NCBI RefSeq assembly: GCF_014905175.1
Contig: NC_057793.1
Location: forward strand, 13,542,369-13,606,368
DNA: 64,000 bases
Direction of reading: 5' to 3'
DNA from: Aphidius gifuensis
Lineage: Eukaryota > Arthropoda > Insecta > Hymenoptera > Braconidae
Below, piece by piece: positions 34,400 to 46,625 of this stretch. A program made the translations under genes and the position numbers. Every line of letters starts with the position of its first letter. The stretch's first letter is position 1. A model generated the notes under the pieces. It saw only the letters and a list, made by a program, of their open reading frames with translations. It ran no database searches and had not been told where the DNA came from.

Positions 34400-35330
34400 G
34401 TCAAAATTTTCAAAAAGTTGGACTCAAGTGCTCTTAAAGATCATGCCAGCTGTCACCAGCCAAAAAATCATATTTTTCAATCTGTAAATTTTCGTGAAAA
34501 CCATGTTTGAAAATTTTTTTTTCCCCTAGAAGTAAAAAAACCATCAAAATTTTTTTTAAAAATCAAAATTTTGAAAAAGTTGGACTCAAGTGCTTTTAAG
34601 GATCATGCCAGCTGTCACCAGACAAAAAATCAGATTTTTAAATCTGTAAACTTTCGTGAAAAACATGTTTGAAAATTTTTTTTTCCCTAGAAGTGAAAAA
34701 AAAATTGATAAGTCTTTTAAAAGTCAAAATTTTGAAAAAGTTGGACTCAAGTGCTCTTCAAGATCATGCCAGCTGTCACCAGCCAAGAAATCAGATTTTT
34801 CAATCTGTAAATTTTCGTGAAAACCATGTTTGAAAATTTTTTTTCCCCCTAGAAGTAGAAAAAAATATTGAAATTTTTTTTCGAAAATTAAAATTTTAAA
34901 AAAGTTGGACTTAAGTGCCCTCCAGGGGAATATTTTACATTCCCTGTCGAATTTTTTAGAATTTTCTATTGACTCATTTGGGAAAAAACCATGTTTGAAA
35001 TTTTTTTTTCCCCTAGAAATGAAAGAAATATTAAAATCTAAAAAAAAAATCCGAATTTTTAAAAAGTTGGACTCAAGTCCTCTCACGGATGTTATTCTAC
35101 ATTTCTTGACAAATTATTAGAATTTTTTATTCACTCATTTCCAAAAAAAAACGTGTTTGAAATTTTTTTTCAATTACCGACCGAAAAAAAAATTTCGAGT
35201 TTCGAAAAAGTTGGACTCAAGTGCCCTCGGGGGTACTATTCTCTATTCCCTGTTAAATTTTTAGAACTTTCTGTTCATCCATTTTCAAAAAAACCATGTT
35301 TGAAAATTCAATTTTATTTATCATCCATGG
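34400..35330 (+). repeat. Satellite of six units, about 158-bp period
   Basis: GTTGGACTCAAGTGCTCTTA-like starts recur near 34422, 34580, 34738, 34905, 35064 and 35208. Each is followed by an A/T-rich part with AACCATGTTTGAAAATT and a run of C after T (TTTCCCCTAGAAG). The first three copies share GATCATGCCAGCTGTCACCA; the last three replace it with a CCTGTCGAATTTT-like phrase. Open frames at 34724-35365 are repeat artefacts. Confidence 0.85.
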
Positions 35331-35339
35331 TAAAACAGG

Positions 35340-35990
35340 AATCTGTTCCATGTCCCCATAATTAATAGAAAATTAATTTTGCCAAAGAAATAAACATGTA
35401 GCTGTATTTAGATGGTAAATCGGTATATTTCTACGTTATTTGTCGCGTTTCTTTCTTACCCGCTAAATTGAATTTTCGTTTGATAATTGTAGTAAATATA
35501 TTCAGGTAATTGATTAATTTAAATAGATAATAAGCTATAGAAAAAAAGTTTAAGAAAAGAATGTGGCCACAAACAACTTTTTTTCCTTAGCTAATATTTT
35601 TCCCAAAGCTTTTTATTTATTTAAATAAACAAAAAGCTATAGAAAAAATGGTAGCTAAGAAAAGGAAGTTGTCTGCATGGTTATTTCTTTGGCATAATTA
35701 ATTTCGTATAAATTAACTTGTGACAACTTCCTTTCCTTAGTTACCATTTTTTCTATGACCATTTATCAATTTAAATAAATAAAAACCTATGGGAAAAATA
35801 TTAGCTAAGGAAAGGATGTTGCCTTTATGTTTATTTCTTTGGCAAAATTAATTTCGTATAAATTAACATGTGACAACTTCCTTTCCGTAGCTACCATTTT
35901 CCTATGACCATTTATTAATTTGAATCAATTAAAACCTATGGGAAAAATATTAGCTAAGGAAAGGATGTTGCCTGCATGTTTATTTCCATG
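35340..35990. repeat. Alternating direct and inverted repeats
   Basis: TGTTTATTTCTTTGGCAAAA, GTGACAACTTCCTTTCC and TTAGCTAAGGAAAGGATGTT recur three times between 35560 and 35990, the last two in opposite senses, so each unit forms a hairpin around AATTTAAATAAATAAAAACC. Likely a nested MITE family. No coding capacity. Confidence 0.65.
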
Positions 35991-36244
35991 CTGGAGCAAC
36001 CAAACCACACCACTGCTCTAACTGAACAACAGTCCTTTGTGCTAGCTGACAGTTAACTCATTTTGAATAGAATCCTATCAGGATGAATATGTCATAGAAT
36101 TTGTTTTTTTTTTTTTACAAGTTTACCTGTTTAGGATGCTATTCAGTATATCTTAAACAGAGACAACCTGGTCAACTTATATTTTTCATTATTATTCTTG
36201 TCATATTAAACTAATATTACTATTGTTAATAAGCAAAAAATAGA

Positions 36245-37270
36245 AATAATCAACTAGATACTCTAGAAAAAATTATTACAGTTTAGCAAATTTTTTCTTG
36301 GAACTTTTTTGTCTTAAGTTGAAAAATAAAATGAGCAATTTGAGAAAAAATGTCTCAATTTGAAAGAATATTTTTTTTCGATTTGAGATAATTATTTTTT
36401 TTTTTTTTGAAAAAATGTAAAATTAACTGAAGAAAACTTGTGGTAAACTAAAAGCTATTTCGTTTTTTGATTTGAGGAAAAATTTGCTAAACTAAAGTGA
36501 CATATATCTCAATTTGAAAGACAAGTCATTCAATTGAAAGTAACAAACAATTAAGTTAAGAGAAAATGTGCTAAAATAAAATAATATATACCTCAATTCA
36601 AAACAGTATTGATTTTTTTCATGTAAAATATTTGTTAATTAAAATAACTTCAGAATTAAATCAAAGCAACAAACGATCAATTTAAGGAAAAATTTGCTAA
36701 AATTAAATCACATATACCTCAATTTGACCGACAAGTCATTCAATTTAAAGCAATAAACGTTCGAGTTAAGAGAAAATCTGCTAAAATAAAATAATATATA
36801 CCTCAATTCAAAACAGTATTGATCTTTTTTATGTAAAATATTTGTTAATTAAAATATCACATATATTATTTTTCGAATACATAATCAACTTCACGTAATA
36901 ATAATACATTTATTTAAATAAAATTTATTTTTTTAAATTCTTTTTGTACAAATAATGAAATATGAATGGTTATGCAATTTAATTTCAAAAAAAACATACT
37001 TCAATTAAAATAAGTTAAATCTATATAAATTATGTATTTAAAAAATAAAATATGCGATTGATTTTGTATATAATACGAAAAAATATATTATTTCAACTTT
37101 TCATTATTTACTAATTTAAGTTTAGACAAAAACATATTTAAGTTGAGTGAATTATTATGTAATAAAGCAAATTTTGATTTCATTTTTGCAAATTTTCTCT
37201 CAACTCGAATGCTTGTTGCTTTCAGTTGAATGACTTGTCTTTCAATTGAGGTCTATGTGATCTAATTTCA
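36245..37270. repeat. AT-rich inverted repeat block
   Basis: The phrase ACCTCAATTTGA followed by ACAAGTCATTCAATTTAAAG appears at about 36510 and 36715 and inverted near 37215 (TTGAATGACTTGTCTTTCAA). CGAGTTAAGAGAAAAT at 36750 is inverted against ATTTTCTCTCAACTCGA at 37190. The middle is A/T filler. Probably a MITE-like element of about 0.9 kb; exact ends not set. Confidence 0.55.
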
Positions 37271-37571
37271 ACAAATATATTTAACAAAATTACTTTAATG
37301 TCCGTAATTTTTTTTTTTTTTTTAATTTTACGTTTTTATGGTATATCGAATACTTATTGATCGATATCATGGATTTCCTCTATTTTCTTTATTAGTATCG
37401 TTCTGATGTATACTATAATAGTCTTGACTTGGTAATCTATCGGAAAAAAATATATATATTTTAGTGTCACACGTTGTTTATTTTATCAAGAAAAATGAAT
37501 AAGTAGAATTAAATATTTCTGTGTTTTTCTAGAATACCATGGGTGAATTCCTTTAATAGAAATTTTTTTTT

Positions 37572-37908
37572 TCGTTCTGCAATTTCGCCCTGTAATACCA
37601 ACCAAAATTTTATAGGAAAAAGCTGTTCCGTGTAATGACAGTACTGGCACATAACATTTTTTTTTATTCGGCTACTATTATTGAAGAAATATCCTGAATG
37701 AGTGTTTAATGTTTATATCAAGCTATCATAAACCAAAAACTGACTCTTTGTAATTGTTCTGTATTGTTTGTTATTGTCACATAGGTTGTACAGGATATTA
37801 TCGTGAATGTTTAAAGTCTGGAGAATTACATAGAGGATTTTATTACTTTTGTCGTTGTTTCTGTTTCAAGCTTTTAGTCGGTATTACAAGGCGAAATTGC
37901 AGAGTGAA
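37572..37908. mobile_element. 337-bp TIR element
   Basis: TTCGTTCTGCAATTTCGCC and TGTAATACC at the left are matched by GGTATTACA and GGCGAAATTGCAGAGTGAA at the right. The inside is AT-rich with no frame. Target duplication not resolved. Confidence 0.65.
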
Positions 37909-38229
37909 AAAATAATTTTTTTTTTAAAAAATGCACCTCATGAAATTAATTCATTGATGCTGGATAACTATATAATAAAAGTTCAGTGTAATAATATGAC
38001 TAAGAGACAGATGTGAAAACATTTACGTTGTATTGCCAAAGCAATTTCTATCTAATTTTTATTTTTTTATGTTAAAATCAATTAACTATTTATAATTATA
38101 AATAAATTCCAAATAATGTTGATTTATGAATTTTATTTATTTTTTTTTTTTTTTTTTTGTAATTTAGTCATTATTGAAAGTAGTGTATCAAGGAGAGTTG
38201 TTGATCAGAGGGTGGTCAGGGGAAAAGTA

Positions 38230-38415
38230 GATCGGATACGTCGGAAGACTGCAACCTGGTCAGTGAAACAGAGATGGTAAAAAAATTTAAATATGTCATT
38301 TTGATGTGAGAACTCCCAATTGTCATGTGTCGATAATGCAGAGATGGTAAGGAAATTTGAATGTATCATTTGAATGTGTGAATACACAATTGTCATGTGT
38401 CAGTAATACAGACTT
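38230..38415 (+). repeat. Short tandem repeat, about 70-bp unit
   Basis: Two full units and part of a third, each with CAGAGATGGTAA, AAATTTGAATGTATCATTT-like sequence and CAATTGTCATGTGTC. The open minus-strand frame here merely reflects the repeat. Confidence 0.7.
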
Positions 38416-38519
38416 GACCGGAAAAAATTAAATTTCGTCATGTTAACGTGTGATTTCTCATGTCTCATGTCCCATGTCTCATATCCCATTTTATTTAGAA
38501 AATTTCACTTAGAAAAAGT

Positions 38520-38904
38520 GTTAGTCTTGATGTAAACAATTTTTAATAATAAAAAATTACGCCTAACCTCAAAAAAAAAAAATGTTTATACCGGAAACTC
38601 CGCCATTTTGAACTTTAAATTTTTTTTTTTTTCTTTTCATTTCTTTCTTTCTGAGCGCTACAACTTTTCTAAATATCATTTTTTAATTAAAGCCATATTT
38701 TTTCAAGAAAATCCATAAACAGATAAAATTGGGCCGAAGAAAAAAGTGATTTTATCGAAAAATTTTTCAAATAAAAAAAGTTAGTTTTGATGTAAAGAAC
38801 CTTTCTGTGCAATAAAAAAATATGGTATCTATTCAAAAAAAACTATGTTTATACCGGAAACTTCACTATTTTGGATTTTTCGAATTTTTTTTTTTTTTTT
38901 TTTT
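38520..38904 (+). repeat. Direct duplication ahead of the LINE
   Basis: TTAGTCTTGATGTAAACAAT and ATGTTTATACCGGAAACTCC at 38522-38610 recur in diverged form at 38781-38870. Phrases similar to CTACAACTTTTCTAAATATC are seen again after the LINE near 42090. This suggests that the LINE inserted into a pre-existing repeat, with its 5' edge near 38905. Confidence 0.5.
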
Positions 38905-38935
38905 CTACATTGTTAAAAGTTTTGTTGACACATCA

Positions 38936-39280
38936 ATGAAGTCAATGGATGCCAAAGGGCAGCTGGATACTTATTCATTCTCAAGACTCGGTATTTTTGA
39001 TAAAAATAATGCTAAACCCAGGCCAATACTAATCCAATTTGCTAATGAATTTGTTGCTAATATGCTGTTACAGAAAATGAGGAAAATCTTGAAAGAAAAA
39101 AGTAGACTAGGCCAAGTCTATGTGGCTCAAGACCGTACAAAATATCGAAGGCAGCAGTACGCCAAGGTAAAGGACTTATTAATCAAGAGACAGTTGAAAG
39201 GGGAGAAGAATATTTTTATCAAAGAAAAGAATGGTACATATGTTATACATCAACATCATCGGCATCAAGCTCAGACATAA
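38936..39280 (+). pseudogene. LINE ORF1 C-terminal part
   Basis: From SMKSMDAKGQL to HRHQAQT. The parts FSRLGIFDKNNAKPRPILIQF and GQVYVAQDRTKYRRQQYAK fit the C-terminal region of ORF1 proteins in CR1-like LINEs (R-P-I/L then SxDRT). The upstream T-rich sequence in the same frame is probably not coding. ORF1 lacks its N-terminal zinc-finger or coiled-coil part, consistent with 5' truncation during reverse transcription. Confidence 0.6.
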
Positions 39281-39312
39281 CTAATACTTCTACAAATGTA
39301 GTAGTTAATAGC

Positions 39313-41774
39313 TTGTGCCCCATGGATCTTAGCACGAGTTATTCTAAATCATCGTTAAATAAATCATCATCATCAACTCTTGATAATCTCAAAAGTCAAG
39401 ATCATCGTGAATTATCATCATTATCAGATAGTTGTCTAAAATACAACATGAGAATTTACTATCAAAATATTACTAGTATTTTAAATAAGGCCCAATCTAT
39501 GCAAATAAATTTACTTGCTATGAATTATGATATCTATATACTGACAGAGACTTGGTTAAACAATAGCAGAAACACAAATGAATATTTTCCAAATAATTTG
39601 TATAATGTTTTCGGAGTGGATAGGAGGGATAAAATCAGGACTATGGGTGGGGGTTGCATAATAGCAGTACAGAATGATATTAATGAACATGTAATTGACA
39701 TTACAGATAATTTTCAACTACCATTTGATGATGTTGATTTGTTAGCAGTTAGATTATTATTCAAGAAACTTATTTTAAATATAATTGTTGTTTTCATTCC
39801 ACCACAGTACAATTCAAATATAGTTAAATATAAAAATGTGTTGGATAGCGTCACAGATGTATTAATTAATTTAGAGGGCAATATTATGATTCTAGGGGAC
39901 TTTAACATTCCCAATTATCATAATCATTGCATTGGCACTGTAACTGATAAATTCTCAACTCAACTCTTGGACTTTACTAATTTTCTTGGTCTTCGCCAAT
40001 ATAATAATATATTAAATAATAAAGGCAGGCTTCTGGACCTAATATTGTGTTCACTTTATATTGAAGTTTTTAATGCGTGTGAGGCTATAGTTGAGGAGGG
40101 AATTTATCACCCAGCACTTATGGTGCAACTACCATGGCTTAATAATAAAAATAAGTCATTAGATGTTACATATAGTTTAGAACAGGGTCATGGTGTGAGT
40201 AATGATAGCATCTGTTATAAGCCACTGATAGGTGGTCATGTGTTATTTGATGTTGACCTGATTGAGAAATCTTTATCCTCATTAAAAATAAACACAGCTG
40301 TTGGCCCTGATGGAATACCATCATCAATTATTAAGCACTGTAAAATGGAGTTACTATACCCATTAAAAATTTTATTTGACTGTATAATTATAAGTGGGGT
40401 ATTTCCGGATTTTTTTAAAATATCAAGAGTCACGCCAATCTATAAAGGGGTAGGAAGAAAAGATAATGTTAAAAATTCAAGACCAATTACAGTGCTATCT
40501 GCCTTGTCAAAGGTCTTTGAAAAATGTTTGTACACAATTATATATTCATATTTCAAACCATATGTATCTATGCAACACCATGGCTTCTTGCCAATGAGGT
40601 CAACTGTTACAAATTTAGCGTTAATTAAAGAATATATAATCAATGCATTTGAATCAGGATTACAAGTAGATGTAATCTATACAGATTTTTCAAAGGCCTT
40701 CGATAAGGTATCGTTTAACGAATTGCTCATGAGTCTCCATGACATTGATCAGCTGATAAGAGTTGTTAAATCGTATTTAATAGACAGAAAATTATTTGTA
40801 AAAGTTGATGGTGCTGAGTCAGACTTTTCACACCAACGTCAGGGGTCCCTCAGGGGTCAAACCTTGGACCCTTGTTATACCTTATCTTTGTTAATGATAT
40901 TATGAAGCTGACAGATGGTAACATATTATTCTTTGCAGACGATGCCAAATTATACTTAACAATTAAAGATACTAATGATGCTAAGAATTTACAATTAGTT
41001 TCGAATAACTTTGCAAAATTATGTGAGAAAAAAAAAATTAAAATCAATGAAGATAAGTGTGAGGTTGTGTCGTACACTAGAAATAGAACTACGATTTTAT
41101 TTAGTTATGTTCTTAATAATAAAGAGCTAAAACGCTTCTCATTTAAAAAGGACTTGGGTGTCACTTTTGATACAAAATTAAATTTTGCAACTCATATTAA
41201 TAATATGGTAACAGATGCATTTAAAATATTGGGTTTAATAATTAGACAAAGTAAAAATTTTAGTGATTCACACATAACTAAACTATTATTTAATGCATTT
41301 GTTTACCCAAAAGTCGAATATGCATTATTAATTTAGTCACCAAAAGCAAAATATTTAATAAAAAAAATTGAAGCATTGCAAAGAAAATTTATAAGGCATT
41401 ATGCAATAAAAAATAATCTTGTTTTCTTTCAAAAAGGATACGACAACCAAGAAATGTGTAAAAAAGTAGGATTAATTTCAATGGAAGAAAGGAGGTGTCT
41501 TGTTGCATCTGCTGCTTGCTTAAACCTAGTCTCTGGGCACATTGACTGCTCACAGTTACTTCATACAATTAATTTATTAGTACCAGCCAGGCAGCAGATG
41601 AGGCAAATGATTACTCCTTTCTATCCATCTATTTCAAACTCTTCGTTCTCACTACTTAAGCCATCAAATGTACTAATGCAATCAGCCAATACATTTTCAG
41701 ACAAACATCAGGATTTATGTATACTATCGGTTACTAGACCAGTTAAATTATCAACGCTTCGTTCATTACAATAA
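39313..41774 (+). pseudogene. LINE ORF2: AP endonuclease and reverse transcriptase, frameshifted
   Basis: The endonuclease part shows ILTETWLNNS (Glu), MGGGCIIAVQ and ILGDFNIPNY. The usual SDH motif reads YHPALMV and appears altered. The reverse transcriptase shows VGPDGIPSSIIKH, SRPITVLSALSKVFEKC, QHHGFLPMRSTVTN, VDVIYTDFSKAFDKV and, after a frame change near 40850, FADDAKLY, the catalytic Asp pair. An in-frame TAG at 41334-41336 replaces what is normally a Trp codon in this context (followed by SPKAKYLIKKIEALQRKF). The frame then stays open to 41774. So there is one frameshift and one stop. Confidence 0.85.
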
Positions 41775-42169
41775 TATTAAATTAAATTAAAGGGATAGTT
41801 AATGTATTTATTATTTTATTATTATTATTTTGTATGCACAATTATTGAACATGTAGGCTTACTAATTAAGTAATTAACAATGGTATTTCTGATAAGGAAT
41901 TAAAGTAGAATTGCTGTGTTGCAGGTTAAAATGATAAAATAAAAAGATAAAGTATTATTTTAGTAGGCTAAGTTAATTAAGATTTTGTAATTAATAAAAC
42001 TTATAATATGTAATTTTTGGACCCTGTAATTTGGTATATAACCAGTTGGGTAAATAAAAGGAATTATTATTACATTCCCCTCCGTACCCTACAACTTTTA
42101 CCTGAAACATTTTTCAATTTAAGCAATATTTTTTGAAAAAAATCCATTGATAAATCAAAATGGGACAGT

Positions 42170-43330
42170 CTGTATATCTGGATAGCGTACTGGACTCAGT
42201 TCTTCTTGATAAAAACATCCTTCAACATTGTTATTTTGATAGTTCAAACTTCAGTTGTCCAATTGGGAGTGTAGCCATATTTCGAAAGTTTTTTTATATT
42301 TACTTATTTGCTCTTTATCGCCAATTTTAAATTTTTCTTTCAACTTTGATGTGACACATAACGTTGAATTTTGATTATGATATATTCCCCTAAATATATC
42401 CTTTTCATTGTTTTCAGTGACATTTTTTGGTTTCATTTTTGTTGTTCTATGCTTTGTATTATTATAAATTCTGATTAATTTAGGAAGTATCGTCAACCAT
42501 TTATAACTGCCTCGGAAAGTGAATCTTTCCCACATTTGATTTTTCATGGTTCTATTAAACCTTTCGACTATACTTGTTTTGAAAGTACTATATGTTGTGT
42601 ACATATTTATATTATATTCTTTCCCGAGGTTCTTAACTTGACTGTTGTAAAATTCTTTTCCTTGATCGATATGTAGATGTTTTTGTGGATATCGACCTTT
42701 TAGGAAAACAGATTTCATTGATGCAGCAACATCTTTTGCACTTTTTGTCTTGAGTGGTACAGCAAATGCATATTCGGAAAAATTATCAATTATTGTAAGT
42801 ATAAACTTGTAATTTTCGTTTTCGGAAGCCTATGCACTCATGTCAACATGATCACATTGCCATGTTTAAGTTAATAATATCCGCGAACAGGCTTGTGTAG
42901 ATCATGTGCCACAACGCTTCTCAAATAGTTATTGTCTTCTTTTTAATTATTTTTTTTGGTTTTTTTTGTTGTTCCATTCATTTTATTTTTGATTTTCTAA
43001 GCGTATTCCTAAAGTTTCTGTTAAATAGCGAGATATATATGTGTCCACCTTGATTGTCAGTTCGCTAATGACTTCAGTATTCTATTTTTGACTATCTTCT
43101 TTCATCATTCTGAGAAGATTGTTAGTTTCATTTTTGATCATAGACAGTGCAGCTTTTTTGAGACAGCATCATTCATGTCCTGAGCAACGTGACATGATTT
43201 TTGTTTCTGCACTGTGATAATGTCCGTCTCCTGTAAATTCAACGCCTTTTCCAGGTGGTTCTCTTATAGCATCGCCATCACTTTTTCCTCCGATGACTGT
43301 ACATTGAAGACTAAATGAGCACATATATTA
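42170..43330 (-). pseudogene. Polinton/Maverick-type integrase remnant
   Basis: The best-preserved part is the frame at 42251-42718 (155 codons): HIDQGKEFYN gives the second Asp region, and SIVERFNRTMKNQMW the Glu of the DDE core. SYKWLTILPKLIRIYNNTKHRT is typical of integrases of Polinton-type virus-like transposons common in insects. The C-terminal part continues in another frame after 42251 and meets a stop. The N-terminal part continues in degraded form towards 43330. No polymerase, ATPase or capsid gene is nearby, so this is an isolated dead fragment. Confidence 0.75.
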
Positions 43331-44990
43331 AAAAAATTAAGCTTGTTGCGAGTACGCGCGGGCGAAGTGAAACTTCTTTTGGAGTCAATGCGATGATGAA
43401 ACTATAAGTTTTTTTAATTGATTTTTCTGTTGGTTTTGACAATTCATATTACGGTCGGTATTCATATTATTGTTCATTTTATCAACTAGTAAAATTTATA
43501 AATTAAAATAATACGGTAATTATTTTAGGAATTCAAGATATTATTTGTAATATGTCATTTTTTTATATTATTTTAAATTATAAAATAATAAAAAACGAGT
43601 ATAAAATTTTGTATTTTTATAAATTATTTTGTTATCAATTATCGTTGTTTAGAACGATATTGCCGTAAACGTTCAGTACTTGATAAAATCGTAGATGTTA
43701 AAGCCAATATGGCATCAGAACTTTCCTGTTATTTTTTTTTCACGTTGTCTATCACAATATTGCCGTAAATGTTCTGTTTTGTCGTGACTAAGTTAATATT
43801 CACCACATAGTTCATAGGGGTTTAAATGAATCTTGTTGACACAATCAATAATTAATTAGTTAGAGTTTATTCATGAAATATTAAAACATTAATTCAAATG
43901 TCGAATTTATCACTCAAATGCAAGAGATTTCTTATTCAGTTGCAAGTTAAATTATAGACGAATCTATCAGGCAGTGAAACTGCTACAACTGAATCAGCCC
44001 TTTCAGGTTGTTATGTTTTAGTCGAGCTCGAGAAAAAGACTGACTTGATTTCTCTCTGGTGAGAGAAATCTATTGACCTCTGGGCTGGCGGCAAGTTGAC
44101 CTTAAGAAAATACAAAGAAAATTAGACATGTTTGCAAGCAGTCCAGGGGTCCATCAAATAGTTAGGTGAGCGCTCATCCCTGTAGAAATTCATCTACCAA
44201 TTAGTTAAGGGTACAAGGCGTCAGCTAAACGTCAGCCTTGGTTAAGGTTTTTAGATATCTCTTGTATAAAAGTTTAAACGATGACATGTACATTTAGTTA
44301 CTTTCGACGAAACATGTTCAGTACTTGAAACAGGTGAAGATGTTAAAGCTAATAGAGCATCAGGATTTTCCTGTAATTTTATTTTAGAACATCACGATAT
44401 TGTCGTACACGTTCAGTACTTAATGGTTTTGATTTCTTCGCAAGATTTTCCTGTAATCTCTCATTGTCGGAATCATGATGATATACTTGAGCCTCGACGA
44501 TTAATGGAGTAGAATATAACTTGTATTCGTTTTGTTTTGTATTAATCGTTCATTCGAGCTTTGATATTGCTGTGAACGTTCCGTACTTGATAAAGTAGTC
44601 AGTGTTAAGCCTAATATGGCATCACGGTTTTCCTGTAATTTTTTTTACGTTGTCTATCACGATATTGTCGTACACGTACGGTACTTATGGTCTTGATTTC
44701 TTTGCAGGATTTTCCTGTGGTTTTCTATCAGTTGAATCAGGATGGCAAACTTGAACCTTGACTTGAGATTGTATTAAATTAATAGTTATTTAAAGGTCGT
44801 CTAATTTCTTTTTTAAAAGACCCTTGACGCTTTTTGAGTCCTCCGAAATTATTCCATTGGGAATTTTCTCCATGTAGTTGTAGAATCTTTCTGTAGTGCT
44901 CAAACTTATTTTCCCAATCTCTTAAAAATATATCTCCGAATTATGTGAAAATTCTGTCACCCAATTCCCCGTGCTTCCACTGAATCCCGA
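43331..44990 (-). pseudogene. Degenerate minus-strand ORF with repeated ERVRQYR-like motifs
   Basis: Read on the minus strand from 44990, a stretch after an acceptor-like GATTCAG encodes RDWENKFEHYRKILQLHGEN and QWNNFGGLKKRQ. Further on, three or more diverged blocks encode an STERLRQYR or STERVRQYR motif preceded by about 20 residues including QENPDALLAL (near 44700-44560, 44470-44330 and 43760-43650). Stops and frameshifts are frequent. I do not recognise the family. The repeated motif resembles short basic RxYR repeats seen in some insect transposon proteins, but that is only an impression. Confidence 0.45.
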
Positions 44991-46357
44991 CACCAAAAGA
45001 AATGATAATTTGTAATTATTTACCAGACTAATTAAAATTATTGTACTACTATATTTTATTTGTTGGCAATTTCATTATAATGTTCCCAGGTAGAAATTGA
45101 TGTCAGAATTTGACGTTCAGTGTCAAACAGACGTCTCAGATTGACGTCTGCTTGACATACATTTGTTACGCTTACAGACATTAACTTGACGTCTGTGTCA
45201 GAAAGATTCCCTAAAAAAATGGTGACCCGTCACAGATAGCAGTGGCTCTCAAATACATGTTGATGACAAAAATAAAAAAAAATTCCCTATAAATATAATT
45301 TATCATTTTTTACAGAGTCGATAATGTTATTATCGTTAGTCGATTATTATTATTATTAAATTTTTTAATTTGAAAAAGACAAAAGACCTGAACGAACAAG
45401 AAATCATTCATTGAATTTTCATATCGTTTGAATAAAATCATATATATATAGTGTAAGGGATACATTAACAGGTTAAAAAAATTGAAAAGTAATATATGAC
45501 AGTTCTATTTAAAAAGAAATATGTAAAATTAATTTTTGCATTACATGAAAATATAGAAAAAAAAAAAGAAATAAAAAAACATTACAACTGATACACTGTT
45601 ACACTATTGATTTTTTCTAACTAAGACCATTGTAAACTGTCTTGTTTAACAATAATGCAAAATTTAAAAATATACACGAAAAAAAAAAGAAACATATAAA
45701 TATTACAAATAAAAACAAAACATAAATTTACAATAAATGTCACCAAAAAGCCTTAATTTTTAAATACTTCATTTATTTTATCATATTTTAATTAAAAGAC
45801 GTAAAATATCCAGTTTTGAAGTATAAAGTTGAATAATTTGCTGGATAAAAAAAAATTTTTTTAAAAATTAGGCACTGCAGTTTTTATCATTTATTATGCT
45901 ATTATTATATCATGTATCGAAATAGCGCCTAATTTTTTTTAAAATTTTTTTTTATCTAGCAAATTATTCAACTTTATACTTCAAAATTTTATCATTCTTT
46001 TGGATATTTTACGTCTTTTGATTATTAAAGGTATGATGAATAGACAGGTATTTGAAAATGAGGGCTTTTTGGCGACATTAATTGTAAATTTATGTTTTGT
46101 TTTTATTTCACTTATTTTGTTCAAATTAATAATAAATTATATTTGTAATTCGTCTACTTTAAATTGACCGTGAATACTATAATAAATAATGAATGCGTTT
46201 CACACAATATAACACGAGCGCTGAATATATATTTTACAGTGTAAAAGGTGGTGTCCACTATGCAATTTTCCCAGATATCACCAAAAAATATAGTTGAATT
46301 CAGTGACAATGCCAATAAGCTAAGGGTTTGAACTCACAATAAGCCTAGTTTCGCTTG
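44816..46357 (+). repeat. Left arm of a long inverted repeat
   Basis: This is the reverse complement of 62479-64000 with only scattered differences. The arms contain a CCCAGGTAGAAATTGATGTC terminus (45085, facing 63731) followed by GACGTCTG words, a 400-bp palindrome, and the phrase with GGTGGTGTCCACTATGC. The right arm runs off the window, so the true length is unknown. Inner edges diverge sharply after CGCTTG. Confidence 0.92.
45712..46110. repeat. Palindrome of about 400 bp inside the left arm
   Basis: ACAAAACATAAATTTACAAT, TATAAAGTTGAATAATTTGC and AGGCACTGCAG (left) mirror AGGCGCTATTTCG-side sequence and GCAAATTATTCAACTTTATA, ATTGTAAATTTATGTTTTGT (right). The same palindrome is at about 62733-63110 in the right arm. 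A hairpin MITE is likely. Confidence 0.75.
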
Positions 46358-46625
46358 TAAAGCGCCTTAACATGTGTAACAAGTTAGGGCTTAAACTCAC
46401 GACAAGCTAACGTTTGCTTGTAAAGCGCACTGAGCACGCGCAACAAGTTGGGTTGTGTCGAACTTGTAAACATGGCCGTCCTAATTCCCATAAAACTAGT
46501 AATATGTCCCCAGCCATCGTGGTTTTTCTAGTAATTTTACGTGTCGCGCATGCTTAGATCGCTCAGAATTACGTCAGCCATGTTTACAAGGAAAAGTTAG
46601 CTTGTCGTGCGTTTGAGCTCAAAGA
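46320..46625. mobile_element. Small element with AACTCACGACAAGCTAA ends
   Basis: AAACTCACGACAAGCTAACG near 46393 is inverted against GTTAGCTTGTCGTGCGTTTG near 46596. A related AACTCACAATAAGCC precedes it at 46334, and another end, GCGAACTCACGACAAGCTAA, is at 48071. The repeated CGCTTGTAAAGCG is itself a small palindrome. The inner edge of the long inverted repeat falls inside this element. Confidence 0.55.

Larger units (their letters stand above)
38905..42075 (+). mobile_element. 5'-truncated CR1/Jockey-type non-LTR retrotransposon
   Basis: The stretch holds the tail of an ORF1, an ORF2 with endonuclease and reverse transcriptase, and a 3' UTR ending in AAATAAAAGGAATTATTATTAC, the short 3' repeat style of CR1-like LINEs. 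Several disabling changes make it inactive. The left edge is inferred from where flanking repeat similarity stops. No target duplication was resolved. Confidence 0.8.
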
